From Heterodera schachtii (lineage: Eukaryota; Nematoda; Chromadorea; Rhabditida; Heteroderidae), in NCBI GenBank assembly GCA_023374025.1, contig SIJG01000092.1, positions 1-64,000 of the forward strand: a stretch of 64,000 nt of DNA, in the 5' to 3' direction. Position 1 is the first letter of the stretch, and each line of letters starts with the position of its first letter. Both the position numbers and the translations under genes were made by a program. Positions 31,803 to 44,731 of this stretch are shown here, piece after piece. The notes beneath the pieces are model-generated. The model was not told the origin of the DNA. It made no database searches and saw only the letters and a program-made list of their open reading frames with translations.

Positions 31803-32776
31803 TAGAGCTGAGCGGGACCGGGACCGGGACCGGGGCGGGAAATCCCGGTTTTTTCAGGTCCCGGTCCCGGTCCCGGTCCCGGTTTTTGAAAAAAAAGAAA
31901 TCCCGGTCCCGGTTTTGCCAGTCCCGGTCCCGGCGGGACTAAATAAGCACTGGTAAGAATGGGGTCTGGGTGAGAAAAGAGAAGAAAATTGGTGGAGAAG
32001 AAAAAATTTTTGAGAAAAAAAATAAATTATTTATTTTCTTTTAAAGCATATTTTCATATGCATAAGTGGATAACTGGCTAAACCTTTTGACTTTCATTAT
32101 TTGTCCCTTGGGTTCAATTCCCCGATGGAACAGATAATTTTTTCTTTTTTATTTACCAACAATATCAATTGAAATTTAATTAATAAAAAATATTTCTACA
32201 TAAAAATTATATTTTTGCCTTTTTTAAACAGCCTAAAACCACAAATTAACCTAATATTTGGTCATTTTTTGACAAATTCTGTTAACAAATCGCACTCTAA
32301 ATTTCAAATTTTTTCCGGCGGTGCCTATCGGCACCGACGGACCCCGACCCTCCCAATGTTCCAAAAGTTTTTCGAAAAAACATTGCCACAAAAACAGCGA
32401 CTTAAAAATTTTAAGAGATTGTTAATTTGTTAGAAAAATCCAGAATTTTGGGACTAGAAAATTCCAAAAATTCCCCCCGCCCCCTAAAATGAAAATTTTA
32501 AAAATTTTCCAATGAATAATGGAAAAATTCTTCAAAATTAAAAAATTTTATTGGTACCTTTTTGAATTTAGGAAATTTTTGTAACAAAATTCACCAAAAA
32601 TTTTTAAAATTTTTCAAAAAAAATTTTCTCTTGGAAAAAGTCCCGGTTGGTCCCGGTCCCGGGTTTTTTCGCGGTCCCGGTCCCGGTCGAAAAACTTGGT
32701 CCCGGTCCCGACTTTTCTGGTCCCGGCAAATCCCGGTCCCGGTTTTTGTCAAAAATCCCGGTCCCGCTCAGCTCTA
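31803..32776. mobile_element. 974-bp hAT-like element with CCCGGT arrays
   Basis: Ends TAGAGCTGAGCGGGACC and complement; 8-bp duplication ATTGAATC (31795-31802 and 32777-32784). Subterminal arrays of GGTCCC on both sides. The core has the GC-rich hairpin at 32315-32340 and a conserved stretch shared with the element at 19676-20431. Confidence 0.92.
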
Positions 32777-33248
32777 ATTGAATCTGTCGCCCAAAACAAT
32801 TGACCGTTTTAAGTTCTTCAATCGGAAAGTTGGAGTCTGCAGAATTCGCTTTGAGCACTTTTGGTTGGCCATCTGCGCGCGGTGTGTGCAGCCATTTGCA
32901 CAAAGCTTGGCCATCCGACGAAGCCGACGCATCCGCCACGGGCGGAACTTCGAACAAAATGCAAAAGTCGAAACTGATCATGCGCAAATTGGGGAAACAG
33001 GCGCCGTGATTGGCGAAGAATGGGCCAATTGAACGGCGCAAAAGTTGAAAAGTGATCGGAAATTCGAAATGCATTTTCCAATGCCGTCAGACGCATTCAT
33101 TGCCAGCATCAGAGGCCAAACCGATGTGGCAAAAGCATTCAGCTCCTCCGCATTGTGCCCAATTGAGTGTAACATTGTCAAGGTGATGCCCGATTGGAAC
33201 AGATGTCCAATGCGCCGGAGAAAGGCAATGACCGGGCGATTGATGGGG

Positions 33249-36200
33249 CTGCGCAACAAAAAAAGAAAAGAAAAGAATTTTCTGTATTTATAAGATTTAA
33301 TAGACATTTAAATTAACAAATCAGAAGAGATTAAACGAAAATCTAATTAGTTCAAAAAAACACAATTGACTAAAAATCTTTAAATGTATGTACATCATTA
33401 ATAAATTACGGCAAAGAGAAAAGGGATATTTGGATAAGCTTCTGCATTAATTAATTTTTTAAAAATCTGGAACACGAACAGAGATTGAAAATGTGCTGAA
33501 CATGAACAGAAAACCACCGCAAAAATTCTGCTGTTTTGCTGGACTCTTCATTTTGGTTCAGGAATTTTGTAAGAATGGAATTTTCAAAAAATTTGCGAAA
33601 TTTTGGTCAATTTTTTTTTTGATTTTTTTCATTTAGTTAGTTATTAAATTATATTTCTTTTAATTTTCTAGGAAAATTTACAGTTTTTATTTCAACAAAA
33701 ATACTTCAAATTAAGGCCTTTTTTTAAAAGATTTCACTGAAAAAATTATTAAATGCTGAGTCTATTTTTAAATGAAATATTATTGAGATTTTGGGTCTAG
33801 CGGGGGGCCGAATTTTAAATTTAATAAAAAATGGTAAATTCCGATGCGAAGTTCCTGCAATTCCGCTCGCCTTTTGTTGATTTTTAAAAAATAATAAAAT
33901 TTAGGCCAAACACTGAAAAGTACCGTCAAATTGTTCGTCTGCTAATCTGCTAATTCTTTAAGTTTCCCCCCGCGGACAATTCGCTTATTTCTCTGTTTGC
34001 ACACTCTCTCTTCACTCTCTTTCTCTTCATCCTCTCTTCTATCCTCGCCCTTTTCTTCTCTGTTTCTGTTCTCTTTTCACTGCTTTTTTGTCTTAATTTT
34101 ATTGACGCCATCTGCAAAATTAAATTTCAAAAAATTTATTTGGGCGGTCATTTCGCATTCATTTTAATTGACTTTTGTGCTGTTTGTCCGTTAATTGCCC
34201 CCTCCCATTTCTCCGTCGTCCCCTCCTCCCATTCATTTCCATTTAAAAATTTCCTCCCAAAATTCGTCCAAATAATTTTTCAATTACAATAAATAATCTG
34301 AAAATAATTAATTTTAAAATTGACTAATGATGTTTATTAAAATAAAATCTGTTCAAAATATTACCTCTAATTTAATTTATTTGTTAGCGAAAACTAAAAA
34401 TGAAAAAATAAATGGTGCAAAATGAAACAAATATATTTTCAAAATTGATATTCTTTCAATAAATTAATAAATAATAATTAAACTATTGAATGAGTGTTGT
34501 TAACAATAAAAAAATAAATAAATCTGGACAAATTGATTAATAAATCCTTTGGCAGTGAGTTTATTATTTAATTATATAGATAATTTATTAAAAGCGCTAT
34601 TAAAGCACAGAAAATTAACGAAACACTTGTCAATATTCGTTATTAAAAATAAATACCATATTACATACTTTTTAATTAATTTTATGGCCATTATGAGTGA
34701 AGAAAAAATTCATTTAACCCTAAATTCCAGAATTATCATTTATCAAAAAACTAAAAATTTAATTCAAAAGTTTTTTAAAGAAATTATAATTTTGAGTATA
34801 ATTATAAAATAATAAAAATAAATACAAAAATACTTTTTAGAAAATAAACTTCAGACAAACAATCTTATAAAGACAGCAGGAGGAAAGAGTGTGCAGATGA
34901 CGGAGGAAATAACGAGTTTTTAATGTAATTATAATTTTATTACCTCTGATTTAATTTAATTGTTAGCATGAAAAAATAAATGATGCAAAATGAAATAAAT
35001 AAAAAACAATAAGGTTTTCTATTTAAAAATATTTTAATTATTCTTAAATTATACGTTATTAATCAAGCTTTATTTTTAATTCTTATTTTTAAATTAAATT
35101 TATTTAATAAAATAAAAATATCACATGAAATTCTGAGACCGCCGAATAATCATTTTTAATTTAAAATCAGACAGAAAAACTACAAATTCATACCTTTAAT
35201 TTCAAAATTGTGAGCAAAATTGCAACGAAAAAAAATGTAGTAAAATTTAAAAAATTACAAATATCCCTATCATTGATTTTTTTTTCAATAAATGAACAAA
35301 TAATAATCCAACTAATTAGACTTTGAATGAGTGTTATTAACAATAAAAAAACAAATTAATTTAGGCAAATGAATTAATTTAATTTGTCAGAGCATTTATC
35401 ACATTATTTAATACTAGAGATCGGACCGGTCGGTTTTTTCAATTAACTAAAGCTTTGTCAATATTCAATTATTAAAATAAATATGCGTTTAGATACTTTT
35501 TAACTAATTTTAAGGTCATTACGAGTCAGCAGAAGAAAAAAAAATTATTTAACCCTAAATTCCATAATATAAATAAGAATTAAAAAAGGTTCAGTCAAAA
35601 TTAAAAAATGTGCATTCAATTGATTATTTATAAATATATAATTAAAAAAAATAAAAACCTAAATTAATTATACATTATTAAATATTCCATGTGACAATAA
35701 AAAAAGAAAAAGCTTAAATTTTAAATATTATTAACTCAACATTCAGAAAACAAGCATATTTTTAAAGAAAACAAAAATATTCTAAATTGAATGCTTAGAA
35801 ATTATAATTTTTGCAAATCATAAAATTTTCTTATACAAATTTTCTCTCGGCAAAAAACTGCTCACGAAGACCACCCATTATTCAATTTGTAAAAACTGAT
35901 AATTAATTAATAAAAGAAAAGCATGAAAACAATATGCATAAGAACAGCTAATAAATTTAAAAAAACGATTATATATACAAAATCAAATGAATAATAAAAA
36001 TAATAATCAATTAACCAAAAATTGGAAACAAATAAACCAAAGTAATTCAATATCTTTTTTTATTCCCAGGCCAAAATATTTTCTTTTATAAGCTGAAACA
36101 AACCTGCTCAAAAAATAAGTAATTTCTTAAAAAAAGTCAAATTTTATCATTTTACTACCCAATAACAAATCAAAATTATTCCTTTTGGTCATTTTGCCAT

Positions 36201-39200
36201 ATCAATTAAATATATAATGTTAAATAATAAAAAAATCTATATAAAACAGAACAATATCAGCTATAATGTAATATAAATATTAGTTTAATATTATATTTCG
36301 ATTAAAATTTTTTCAAATTCTGGATCAGTAAATAAATTAGATATTTAAACTTAGATAGTCAAAATAATTAAATATGATAAAAAAATAAACAATATAACTA
36401 TTATTTAGTTGGTATATACTTTCGCCAGCTTATTATAGATAATTCATGTTAATTGTCAGACTTAATAAAAGGACAAAATTTTCATTAGAATTTAAAATTT
36501 AATTCAAATGATGCATATTTGAAAATTTTAACTTAAAAAGTAGCCGAAGAGATGCTGAATAAAATGACAATAGGGCTAATGCTATTTAATGAGATTAACT
36601 TGGATTTTTAATAATTTACGCATTTTTTAATTTTTACGGTCTCTTCCTCTTCACACTCACTATTTACTGCATTTATTGGAGCAAAAGTGAATTTAAAACC
36701 ACGAGAATCCGATCCTTTTCCTGCGAGGATTTAGGCGGAATTACGTTATTTGACAATTTAAAAATTCCGAGTAAATTCCCCCATTCACCCCTTCGCTTTT
36801 CCCCATTTTCTTATTTTTTGTCCAAAATTTTTATTTAAAAATTTGACAGTTTCTCCCCGCGAAAAATTCTCTTATTTCTCCGTTTGCACCCTCTTTTTCG
36901 CTCTTTTTCTCTTCATCCTCTCTATCTTCTCCCTTTTATTCTCTGCTTCTGTTCTCTTTGCTTTTCTTTACGCCATCTGCAAAATTAAATTTCAAAAAAT
37001 TCATTTGGGCGGTCATTTTGCATCATTTTAATTGACTTTTGTGCTGTTTGTTCGTTAATTGCCCCCCTTTGCTCTGTTGTTCCCTCCCCCTCCCCCCTTC
37101 TTTTCATTTAAAAATTTCCCCCCAAAATTCGTCCAAATAATTTTTCAATTTACAATAAATGAAAATAATTAATTTTAAAATTGACTAATAATTTTTATTA
37201 AAATAAAGTTTGCTTAAATATTACCTCTAATTTAATTTATTTATTAGCGAAATTAACGGAAAATGAAAAAAATAAATGGTGCAAAATGAAATAAATATGT
37301 TTTCAAAAATTAATATTTTCTAAATTAATAAATAATAACCCAATTAATTAAACTATTGAATGAAATTTGGACAAATTAATTAATAATCATTTGGCAGTAA
37401 GTTTATTATTTAATTATACAAAGATAATTTAATAAAAGCGCTATTGAAGCAGAAGAACAAGAAGCCCAAGGGGAGTAAGACCATGAGAAAAAGAACAAAA
37501 AAGTGGCAAACTAAAATAATAAAGGCAGAAAATAAACAAAAATAAAAAAGTTATTATAAAAATAAAATGGAAACAATTTTAGCGATATAAAAAAGATTGA
37601 ATTGAATGAAAATTCAGACCCAATTCTTAAAAAATCTTATCTTGGGGTCAAAATGATAACATTATTACAAAACAAATTTACTTCAATTGAAAAAACTTGC
37701 AAATATATTTGTACAAAAAAAAATTATACTTTTTAAAATACATAAATTATTTCTCTTATTAATTTTTATACAAATTATTAGGGATCATTTTTTTATGTAA
37801 ATACATGTTTTTTTCCTGAATTCTCCATGCTTTGAATAGTAGGAAAAACACTTTCTTTTTTGTGTTTGCGAACAAAAGTTGGGACTTTTATTTACATATT
37901 TTTACACATATTTTGGACTTTTTCGCATTTTTTCGTACATATTTTGCATTTTTTGAGAATTTTTAGGGAATTTTTTTATGAAATACCCCCAAAAATATCC
38001 AAAATTTCGCAATTTTTTTCAAAAATTTTGAGAATTTATAGAAATTTTTTGCGAAAAGTAAAAAATTTTTTTTTTGAAAATGTGCCACAAAAATAGTTTT
38101 TTTTTTCAAATTGGGATATCAAAAATTAATTTTTAAATTACTAAAAGATAATTCTAAGCCTATTTAGGTCATTTTTATGGCAATTTGTGCCTGTTTCACC
38201 CTTTAGAAAGAATTTTTTTCCAAAAAATGATTATTTAAAAAATTTATTTCATATTTCTGGGTTTTTTTTTACATATTTATATTTTATTTACATATTTCGC
38301 GATTTCATGAATAAAAGAACAAATATTTAATCAAATTAAGTATAATTTTACAATTAACTCCATTACAAGTAAGTTGAAAAAAAGAAATTCATTTACACTA
38401 AATTCATTAATGATCAAATATCATTCATCAAAACAATCAAAAACTTAAACGAAAAAACCTTTTAAAAAATATTAGAATAAGCATTTATAAAATATATTAA
38501 AATTAAATATATAAATATTATTAAAAAATAAGCTATAAATGATATTATAATACAAAAAGTGAGGCCGAAGAAGTAAGGTCAATGACAGAGACACCATGAG
38601 TTACCTTTAATAAAATCACATATCTAATCCAATAAATCTAATTTTATAAATAATACATAACAAATAAATAAATTATTTTTATTAATAAAATAAGAACAAA
38701 ATAATAAAAAAAAAGAATTAAAAAAGTGCATACTAAATATATAATTAAAAACCTAAATACTATTTATGTCATAGTCGTTTAACAGAGTCACAAAATTTCA
38801 AAAAATCTTGAATCAGAATTTTTAACCATAAAATTTTTTGAAATTTTAAGGTTTAATAAAAAAATTCTTTAATTTATTTTGGATCATTTGTCATTTTAAG
38901 GACTTTAAAATTTAAAATCTTCATAAATATATTCATGACCATGGCAAAAAAACATAGCCTGTTCAATGCTTATAAAGGTTTTTTCAGAACAAAAAAATTT
39001 TAAAATTAATATTCTGTTAGAGATTGAGCTATTGAATGATACCAAGAATTATTAATTTGATTGCATTTAAGCAAAATTATGAATTTATATGTCTTACCTT
39101 TTTTATTTTCTACCCCTTGGCGGATTTAAGAAACGGCCCAGCACGACCTGGGGACTTTCCTTTGTTAAAAAAATTGCCCAAAATCGCAAAAGTTGGTATT

Positions 39201-40231
39201 TTTGAACTTAACTCAAATAAAAAATATTTTAAAAAATGCCAAATAATTATTAATTTCTCAAAAAATTCTTTCTTTTAATAAAAAGAAACTAATTGATAAA
39301 TATTTGAAAACTACACATTAATTAATTGCTTGAATTTATATAATATAAAAAGAAACATAAATAAGAAAATTGAGAAATCAAGAGGAAGCGGAAGAAAAGG
39401 AAAAGGAAAAGCATGAGAAAAAGAACAAAAATAATACAGAACAAAGGTGTCGGAGGACACAGCGAATCTTTTAAATGTAATTTTTTTAATTAAATGTATA
39501 TCAAAATAATTAAAATAGCATTTATAAAATAATAAAAATAAATACAAAATATTATTAAAATAATCATCGTATAGAATACAAGAGGCAGTGAAGGGGTTGA
39601 AAATTTTGAGCTTTTTTTACCCATGAAATAAATGAAAAAGTTAAGAGAAAATTATAAAACAACAAAATTTAATCCAATTAAAATAAAATTAAGAATAAGA
39701 ATTTAAAAAGGTGCTTACAATTATTTATAAATTTTAATTTAAAAACAAAAAATCTAAACAATATTTTTCTAATAGGTATGTTCATATAATTCGGTTATTT
39801 TGAAGATTTTCTAAAAATATAATATTCATCAAAAAATGAAACAATTTTTAGCCATTGAAAGAAAATAAAAATATATATTAAACGATAAATGTAAAATGAT
39901 TTTTAAAATTGCAAAAATAAAAAATGAAGCAATTTAATTTATGCAAATTAAATTAATAAATTGTACATAAAAAATAGAAGAAAATTAGACAGCAATTTTT
40001 CATAGATTAAAAATAATATTTTTGTAAACCAGCGAAATTATTTGAAGAATAAATTATATTACCTCGGCAAAACAACTGCGGGGGAACCATCTTCAATTTG
40101 TAAATCTGAAATTTATTAAAAGAAACGCATGAGAAATAAGACTCATAAAAATTAATTATAACAAATTTAAAAAATTAATATAATCAAATTTAAATGAATA
40201 ATCAAATAACTAAAAATTGGAAAAAAATATA
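33249..40231. repeat. Very AT-rich, repeat-derived, no gene seen
   Basis: Two related blocks of about 550-600 bp lie at about 33965-34560 and 36835-37440. Both have a CT-rich CACTCTCTCTTCACTC or TTCGCTCTTTTTCTC stretch, CGCCATCTGCAAAATTAAAT and TTGGGCGGTCATTT, and a third, more diverged copy is at 50700-50920. Open frames such as 34549-34812 and 37860-38096 are low complexity and I do not support them as genes. Confidence 0.6.
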
Positions 40232-40239
40232 GAATTTTT

Positions 40240-40688
40240 GGCTCTAGTGCACTTTATGAGTCCAATCGAGTTTTATGAGTCCAATCGACTTTTATGAGTC
40301 CGATCAGACTTTTATGAGTCCAATCAGAGTATATGAGTCCAATAAAATATCTATGAGTCCTATGACAATTTATTTATCAGTATATGTTCCGTCGGTTCCA
40401 TGGAAATTCAAAAATTTTCCAAAATATTCTGGAAGAAATTCGATAACAATATTCGCTACAATTGTGGCTTTACTTTGTGTATTTGCAATTTTAGGCAGAC
40501 AGTTTGAAAAATAAAAATTGGACTCAAAACTTTATTTAAAAAATCATTGGACTCATAAATTGTCATAGGACTCATAGATATTTTATTGGACTCATATACT
40601 CTGATTGGACTCATAAAAGTCTGATCGGACTCATAAAACTCGATTGGACTCATAAAAGTCGATTGGACTCATAAAGTGCACTAGAGCC
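40240..40688. mobile_element. 449-bp hAT-like foldback with TATGAGTCCAATC arrays
   Basis: Ends GGCTCTAGTGCACTTTATGAG and complement; 8-bp duplication GAATTTTT (40232-40239 and 40689-40696). Each arm is about 125 bp of TATGAGTCCAATC-like units, and the arms are inverted copies of each other around a unique centre of about 160 bp. Confidence 0.92.
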
Positions 40689-40696
40689 GAATTTTT

Positions 40697-41697
40697 AATT
40701 TACAAAGTAAACTTTTTGTATGACTGAGATTTATTAAATAATAAATATTTAAATAAAGCATTTATTCTTTTCATTTAATAATATATTTTTATTTTTTTCT
40801 AAAATTCATAGAACTCGATAAGATATGTAGCTTTCAAATTTAAAAAGAAATTTTTAATAAAAAATTATAATATACAATAAAATGAATTAAATACAATTTA
40901 AAAATTATATAAATAAAAGAATATTTAAAAAATTAATGTTTTAATAATAAAATAAAACTAATTATAACAACAACAAATAAAAACATCTGATGACCAAAAT
41001 TAAATTTAACTAATAACATAATAAATATAAATAAAATGACTTGATTTATTTGTTTATTAAACATATTGAAATATTCTAAGATATTCCAAAATACAATTAA
41101 ATAAAATTTATATATTACAGAAATTAAAAAATATTTAAAAATTTAATAATTTTATGAACAAATCTGAATAATATTTTAATTTTTTTCTGATATGTAATTA
41201 GACCAATTGGACTTTAAAATTGCGGAGAGAATTACCTGAATAAAGCACATATTTAATCCAATTAACTGTAATTATATAATTAATACAGAACAAATAAAAT
41301 AAAATTGTTTTTATTAATAATTATGATCAAAATATAAAAATTAAAATTAAAAAAGGTGCACTCAATTCATTGTAATATAAATAAATGACTTCGTTTATTC
41401 TTTATGAATACTCGGAGATATTCCAAAATATAATAAAATCAATTAAAAAAAATTACCTAATACAAAAATTAAAAAGAATATTTAAAAAGTTAATGATTTT
41501 ATTAACAGATCTAAATAAACAAAAGCTGAAATTCCATGATGGAACTGGACGCAATAGATTTCACTCGAGCGAACGTGAGTTACCTTATAAATATTTGAAA
41601 CACATTCATTTATTGATAATCAAAGTTATTTGTTAGCGAAACCAAACAAAAAAATAAAAATAAAATAATATAAATGAAATAAATAAAAATAATAATA
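40697..41697. other. AT-rich stretch, no gene seen
   Basis: Contains diverged members of a unit that recurs through the right half of the window: GATGGAACTGGAC, then about 40 bp on GAGTTACCTT, near 41535-41580. Relatives lie near 47790, 55640 and 59625. Confidence 0.45.
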
Positions 41698-42933
41698 ATT
41701 AACGGACGTAAAAAAAACTAAAAATATAACCCTTTTGTGCAGGCCTTTTTTGAAGACCTTTTTTAATCTTTTCAAGTTTTATTTTCTCATTCACTATACA
41801 GTAAGGCACCTCAATTTTTGGTGGATTTGACCATTTTCCGTGAACCGATTAAGCAGAATTCTTAACAAGCATCTACCCATAAATATTAAAGAAGCACACT
41901 AAAAATTGGAAAATATAAAAAATTAATTTTATTAATTTTCTCCGGGAATTGGCCAAAATTTGCTGTTTCAAAATATTTTAAGTCACCTTGATAAAATACA
42001 ACAATTTTCTAGAAAATTTAGGCTAATATAATTTTCAATGATAATCAAAAAAAAAGTCAATTGCACCATCGTGATCACACTTTCATTCATGTTAATCGGA
42101 AGTGATCAGATCACCTCCCCAGAGGGGAATTGGTTTTTTCAAACATTCTCCAACATAGTAAAACGGTGCTAGGTCGAACCGAAAATAGTCTCAGTGTGGG
42201 CGAACCGAAAATGGTCTCAGTAGGGGCGAACCGAAAAATTATCTCAGTGTGGGCGAACCGAAAATAGTCTCAGTGTCAATAAAATATTTAAATTTAGTTA
42301 TTTTAAAGCAATTTTTTAATTTGAATATTAATTACAATTTAAAAATTTTAAAAAACAATAATGTAATTTCGAGGTTCAACTTTTCTTCAATGTTTTTTCT
42401 TAAAATATTCTATTCAAAATAAATGCTAGATTTTGTTCCATGAATAAGGCACAATAAGTAAACTTATTTGCCACTTAATTTGTGGATTCAAGATTTGAAA
42501 TTAAAATTTTCGTTCGAATGTAATTTTTTTTTTTTGGTCGGAAGTGGGAAAGTTTTTATTTTAATTTATTTTTTTAAATAATTGTTTAATTAAAATTATT
42601 ATTTTTCGTGACCGAATTAAATTGTATAATTAAATTAAATATTTTTATTGACACTGAGACTATTTTCGGTTCGCCCACACTGAGATTATTTTTCGGTTCG
42701 CCCCTACTGAGACCATTTTCGGTTCGCCCACACTGAGACTATTTTCGGTTCGTCTCACCACGTAGTAAAACATGTACATATTGCATATTTGACGAAAAGA
42801 TCACTATTTAGAAAATAGCCTACCAAATAAAGCAACGAAGGCGCACCTTCTTTTTCTATTATTATATCCAGAGAATCCAGGAAATGGATTTATATTTGAA
42901 CGGATTTATATTTATAAAAAACGCCAATTATGT
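41698..42933. repeat. Segmental duplication copy 1, interrupted by a foldback element
   Basis: Nearly the same as 44039-44690 apart from the insertion 42165-42762 plus one duplicated TAGTAAAAC and small local indels. Both copies start TTAACGGACGTAAAAAA and end ACGCCAATTATGT. Confidence 0.85.
42165..42762. mobile_element. 598-bp MULE-like foldback, boundaries proven by an empty site
   Basis: Arms made of GGGCGAACCGAAAATAGTCTCAGTGT-type units in inverted order, cut here to the motif GGCGAACCGAAAA. The 9-bp duplication TAGTAAAAC is at 42156-42164 and 42763-42771. The paralogous segment has a single TAGTAAAAC at 44500-44508 and no insert, so the ends are certain. 9-bp duplications are typical of Mutator-like elements. 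Confidence 0.93.
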
Positions 42934-43111
42934 AAACAAATATTTGCAAAAAAAAAAAATCACAGGCCAGCATATTTTCTTCTATAAATTGAAAAGAACT
43001 GCTTAAAAATAAGTAATTTCTCAAAAAGTCTTATTTTATCCTTTTGCTACACATTAATTCAAATCAAAATTATTTCTATTGGTCATTTTGTCATATAAAA
43101 TAATAAAATAT

Positions 43112-43516
43112 CGGTCTACTTCAGTTGGGCGCGCACGGTTGGGCGCCAGCATATTTTTCCATTATAACTTTTTACAACTTTTTCTTTGTCAACTAAATCC
43201 AACATTGTTGGTATCATTTGAAAGCTTAATGCATTTAGAAACTTTTTCTAAGCTATTGCTTTGCGATTAGACAAATAACAAAAAAGTTATACATGAATAT
43301 TGCGAAAAAGTCGAAATTTTTAAGTTTTTTTCATTAAAAATTTTTCAGGCTTGAAAAACTTTTTGCTTTTTGATAAGGCTAATAGAGCATGTTAAGAGCT
43401 TTCGAATGATACCAAGATTGATGGATTTGGATGCCAAAGAAAAAAGCTTAAGTGGAAAACATGCTGGCGCCCCAACCGTGCGCGCCCAACCGTGAGCGCC
43501 CAACTGAGCGGTTCCG
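43112..43516. mobile_element. 405-bp inverted-repeat element with GGTTGGGCGC arms
   Basis: Left arm CAGTTGGGCGCGCACGGTTG; right arm with CCGTGCGCGCCCAACCGTGA and CGCCCAACTGAGCGG. Flanks TAAAATAT (43104-43111) and TAAAATTA (43517-43524) are a slightly diverged 8-bp duplication. Part of the right end recurs at 44691-44731, followed there by an exact TAAAATAT. Confidence 0.8.
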
Positions 43517-44038
43517 TAAAATTATAATGCTAAATAATAACAAAAATTCCAAAAGAACAATATCATTTAATAAAAAAATTTTAATGTTATCAATTTATTA
43601 ATTTTAAAAATAAAAATAAATTTTTATTAAACAATTAAATAGAATTTAAAAATAGTTGATTATTAAAATAAAAAATTTAATTTTTAGACTTAAAAAAATT
43701 TAAAAATTAAAAAAATGGAAAATAAAAACAAATTAAAAAACTGAAAATTAAATATTTTAAAGAAATTATAACAATTAAATTAAAAAGAAAAATAATAAAA
43801 AAATAATAAATAATTTTCAGAAAAAAAATTACAAAAAAAAGTCGCGCACCCCTGCAATAGGTTTGGGTTTTCAAAAAAAGTCGCGCAATAGGTTTTGGTT
43901 TCAGTACTGAAAATTTTGGCGCTCAGTTGGCCCGCGCTCACCGGCGGCGCTCAAATGGCTGGCGCTCAGTTGGGCGTGCACCCCTCCCATAGGTATTGGC
44001 TGCTACCGTACCCGGTGGTTTTGTGTGCACTAACTACT
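43517..44038. other. AT-rich stretch with GGCGCTCAGTTGG remnants
   Basis: 43915-43985 repeats GGCGCTCAGTTGG/GCGCTCA motifs of the 43112-43516 element arms. Two CGCGCACCCCTGCAATAGG-like motifs (43843 and 43973) flank it. It may be the left arm of a second element that ends at 44731. Confidence 0.45.
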
Positions 44039-44731
44039 ATTAACGGACGTAAAAAAACTAAAAATATAACGCTTTTGTGCAGGCCTTTTTTTGAAGACCT
44101 TTTTTAATCTTTTCAAGTTTTATTTTCTCATTCACTATACAGTAAGGCACCTCAATTTTTGGTGGATTTGACCATTTTCCGTGAACCGATTAAGCAGAAT
44201 TCTTAACAAGCATCTACCCATAAATATTAAAGAAGCACACTAAAAATTGGAAAATATAAAAAATTAATTTTATTAATTTTTCTCCGGGAATTGGCCAAAA
44301 TTTGCTGTTTCAAAATATTTTAAGTCACCTTGATAAAATACAACAATTTTCTAGAAAATTTAGGCTAATATAATTTTCAATGATAATCAAAAAAAAAAAA
44401 TCAATTGCACCATCGTGATCACACTTCCATTCATGTTAATCGGAAGTGATCAGATCACCTCCCCAGAGGGGAATTGGTTTTTTCAAACATTCTCCAACAT
44501 AGTAAAACATGTACATATTGCATATTTGACGAAAAGATCATCAAAATTTTACTATATTTTCCAGAATAAAAAAGCTTAAAAATATTAGAGTTTATTTAGA
44601 AAATAGCCTACCAAATAAAGCAACCCAGAGAATCCAGGAAATGGATTTATATTTGAACGGATTTATATTTATAAAAAACGCCAATTATGTCCGTGCGCGC
44701 CCAAACGTGAGCGCCCAACTGAGCGGTTCCG
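44039..44731. repeat. Segmental duplication copy 2 (empty site) plus element end
   Basis: 44039-44690 is the copy without the foldback insertion. It is followed at once by 44691-44731, the right end of a GGTTGGGCGC-arm element. The captured segment therefore lies between two arm-like sequences. Confidence 0.75.

Larger units (their letters stand above)
29900..33248 (-). pseudogene. F-box-like family pseudogene broken by two transposons and a frameshift
   Basis: In sense, an acceptor GTTGCGCAG near 33249 leads into INRPVIAFLRRIG (family exon 4). The frame shifts near 33074 and continues through ALCKWLHTPRADGQPK to about 32800. A hAT-like element (31803-32776) interrupts the following intron. 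The next exon (about 31240-31113) encodes FELVNSCTRERLTV and is cut by a second hAT-like element (30092-31112). Its continuation resumes at 30091 and soon loses its frame. Exons 1-3 are not found upstream. Confidence 0.72.

Noticed and set aside
40240..40688. CRISPR-like or satellite array (TATGAGTCC units)
   Set aside because: The array is inverted in the second half and bounded by inverted ends and an 8-bp target duplication, so it is a transposon arm.
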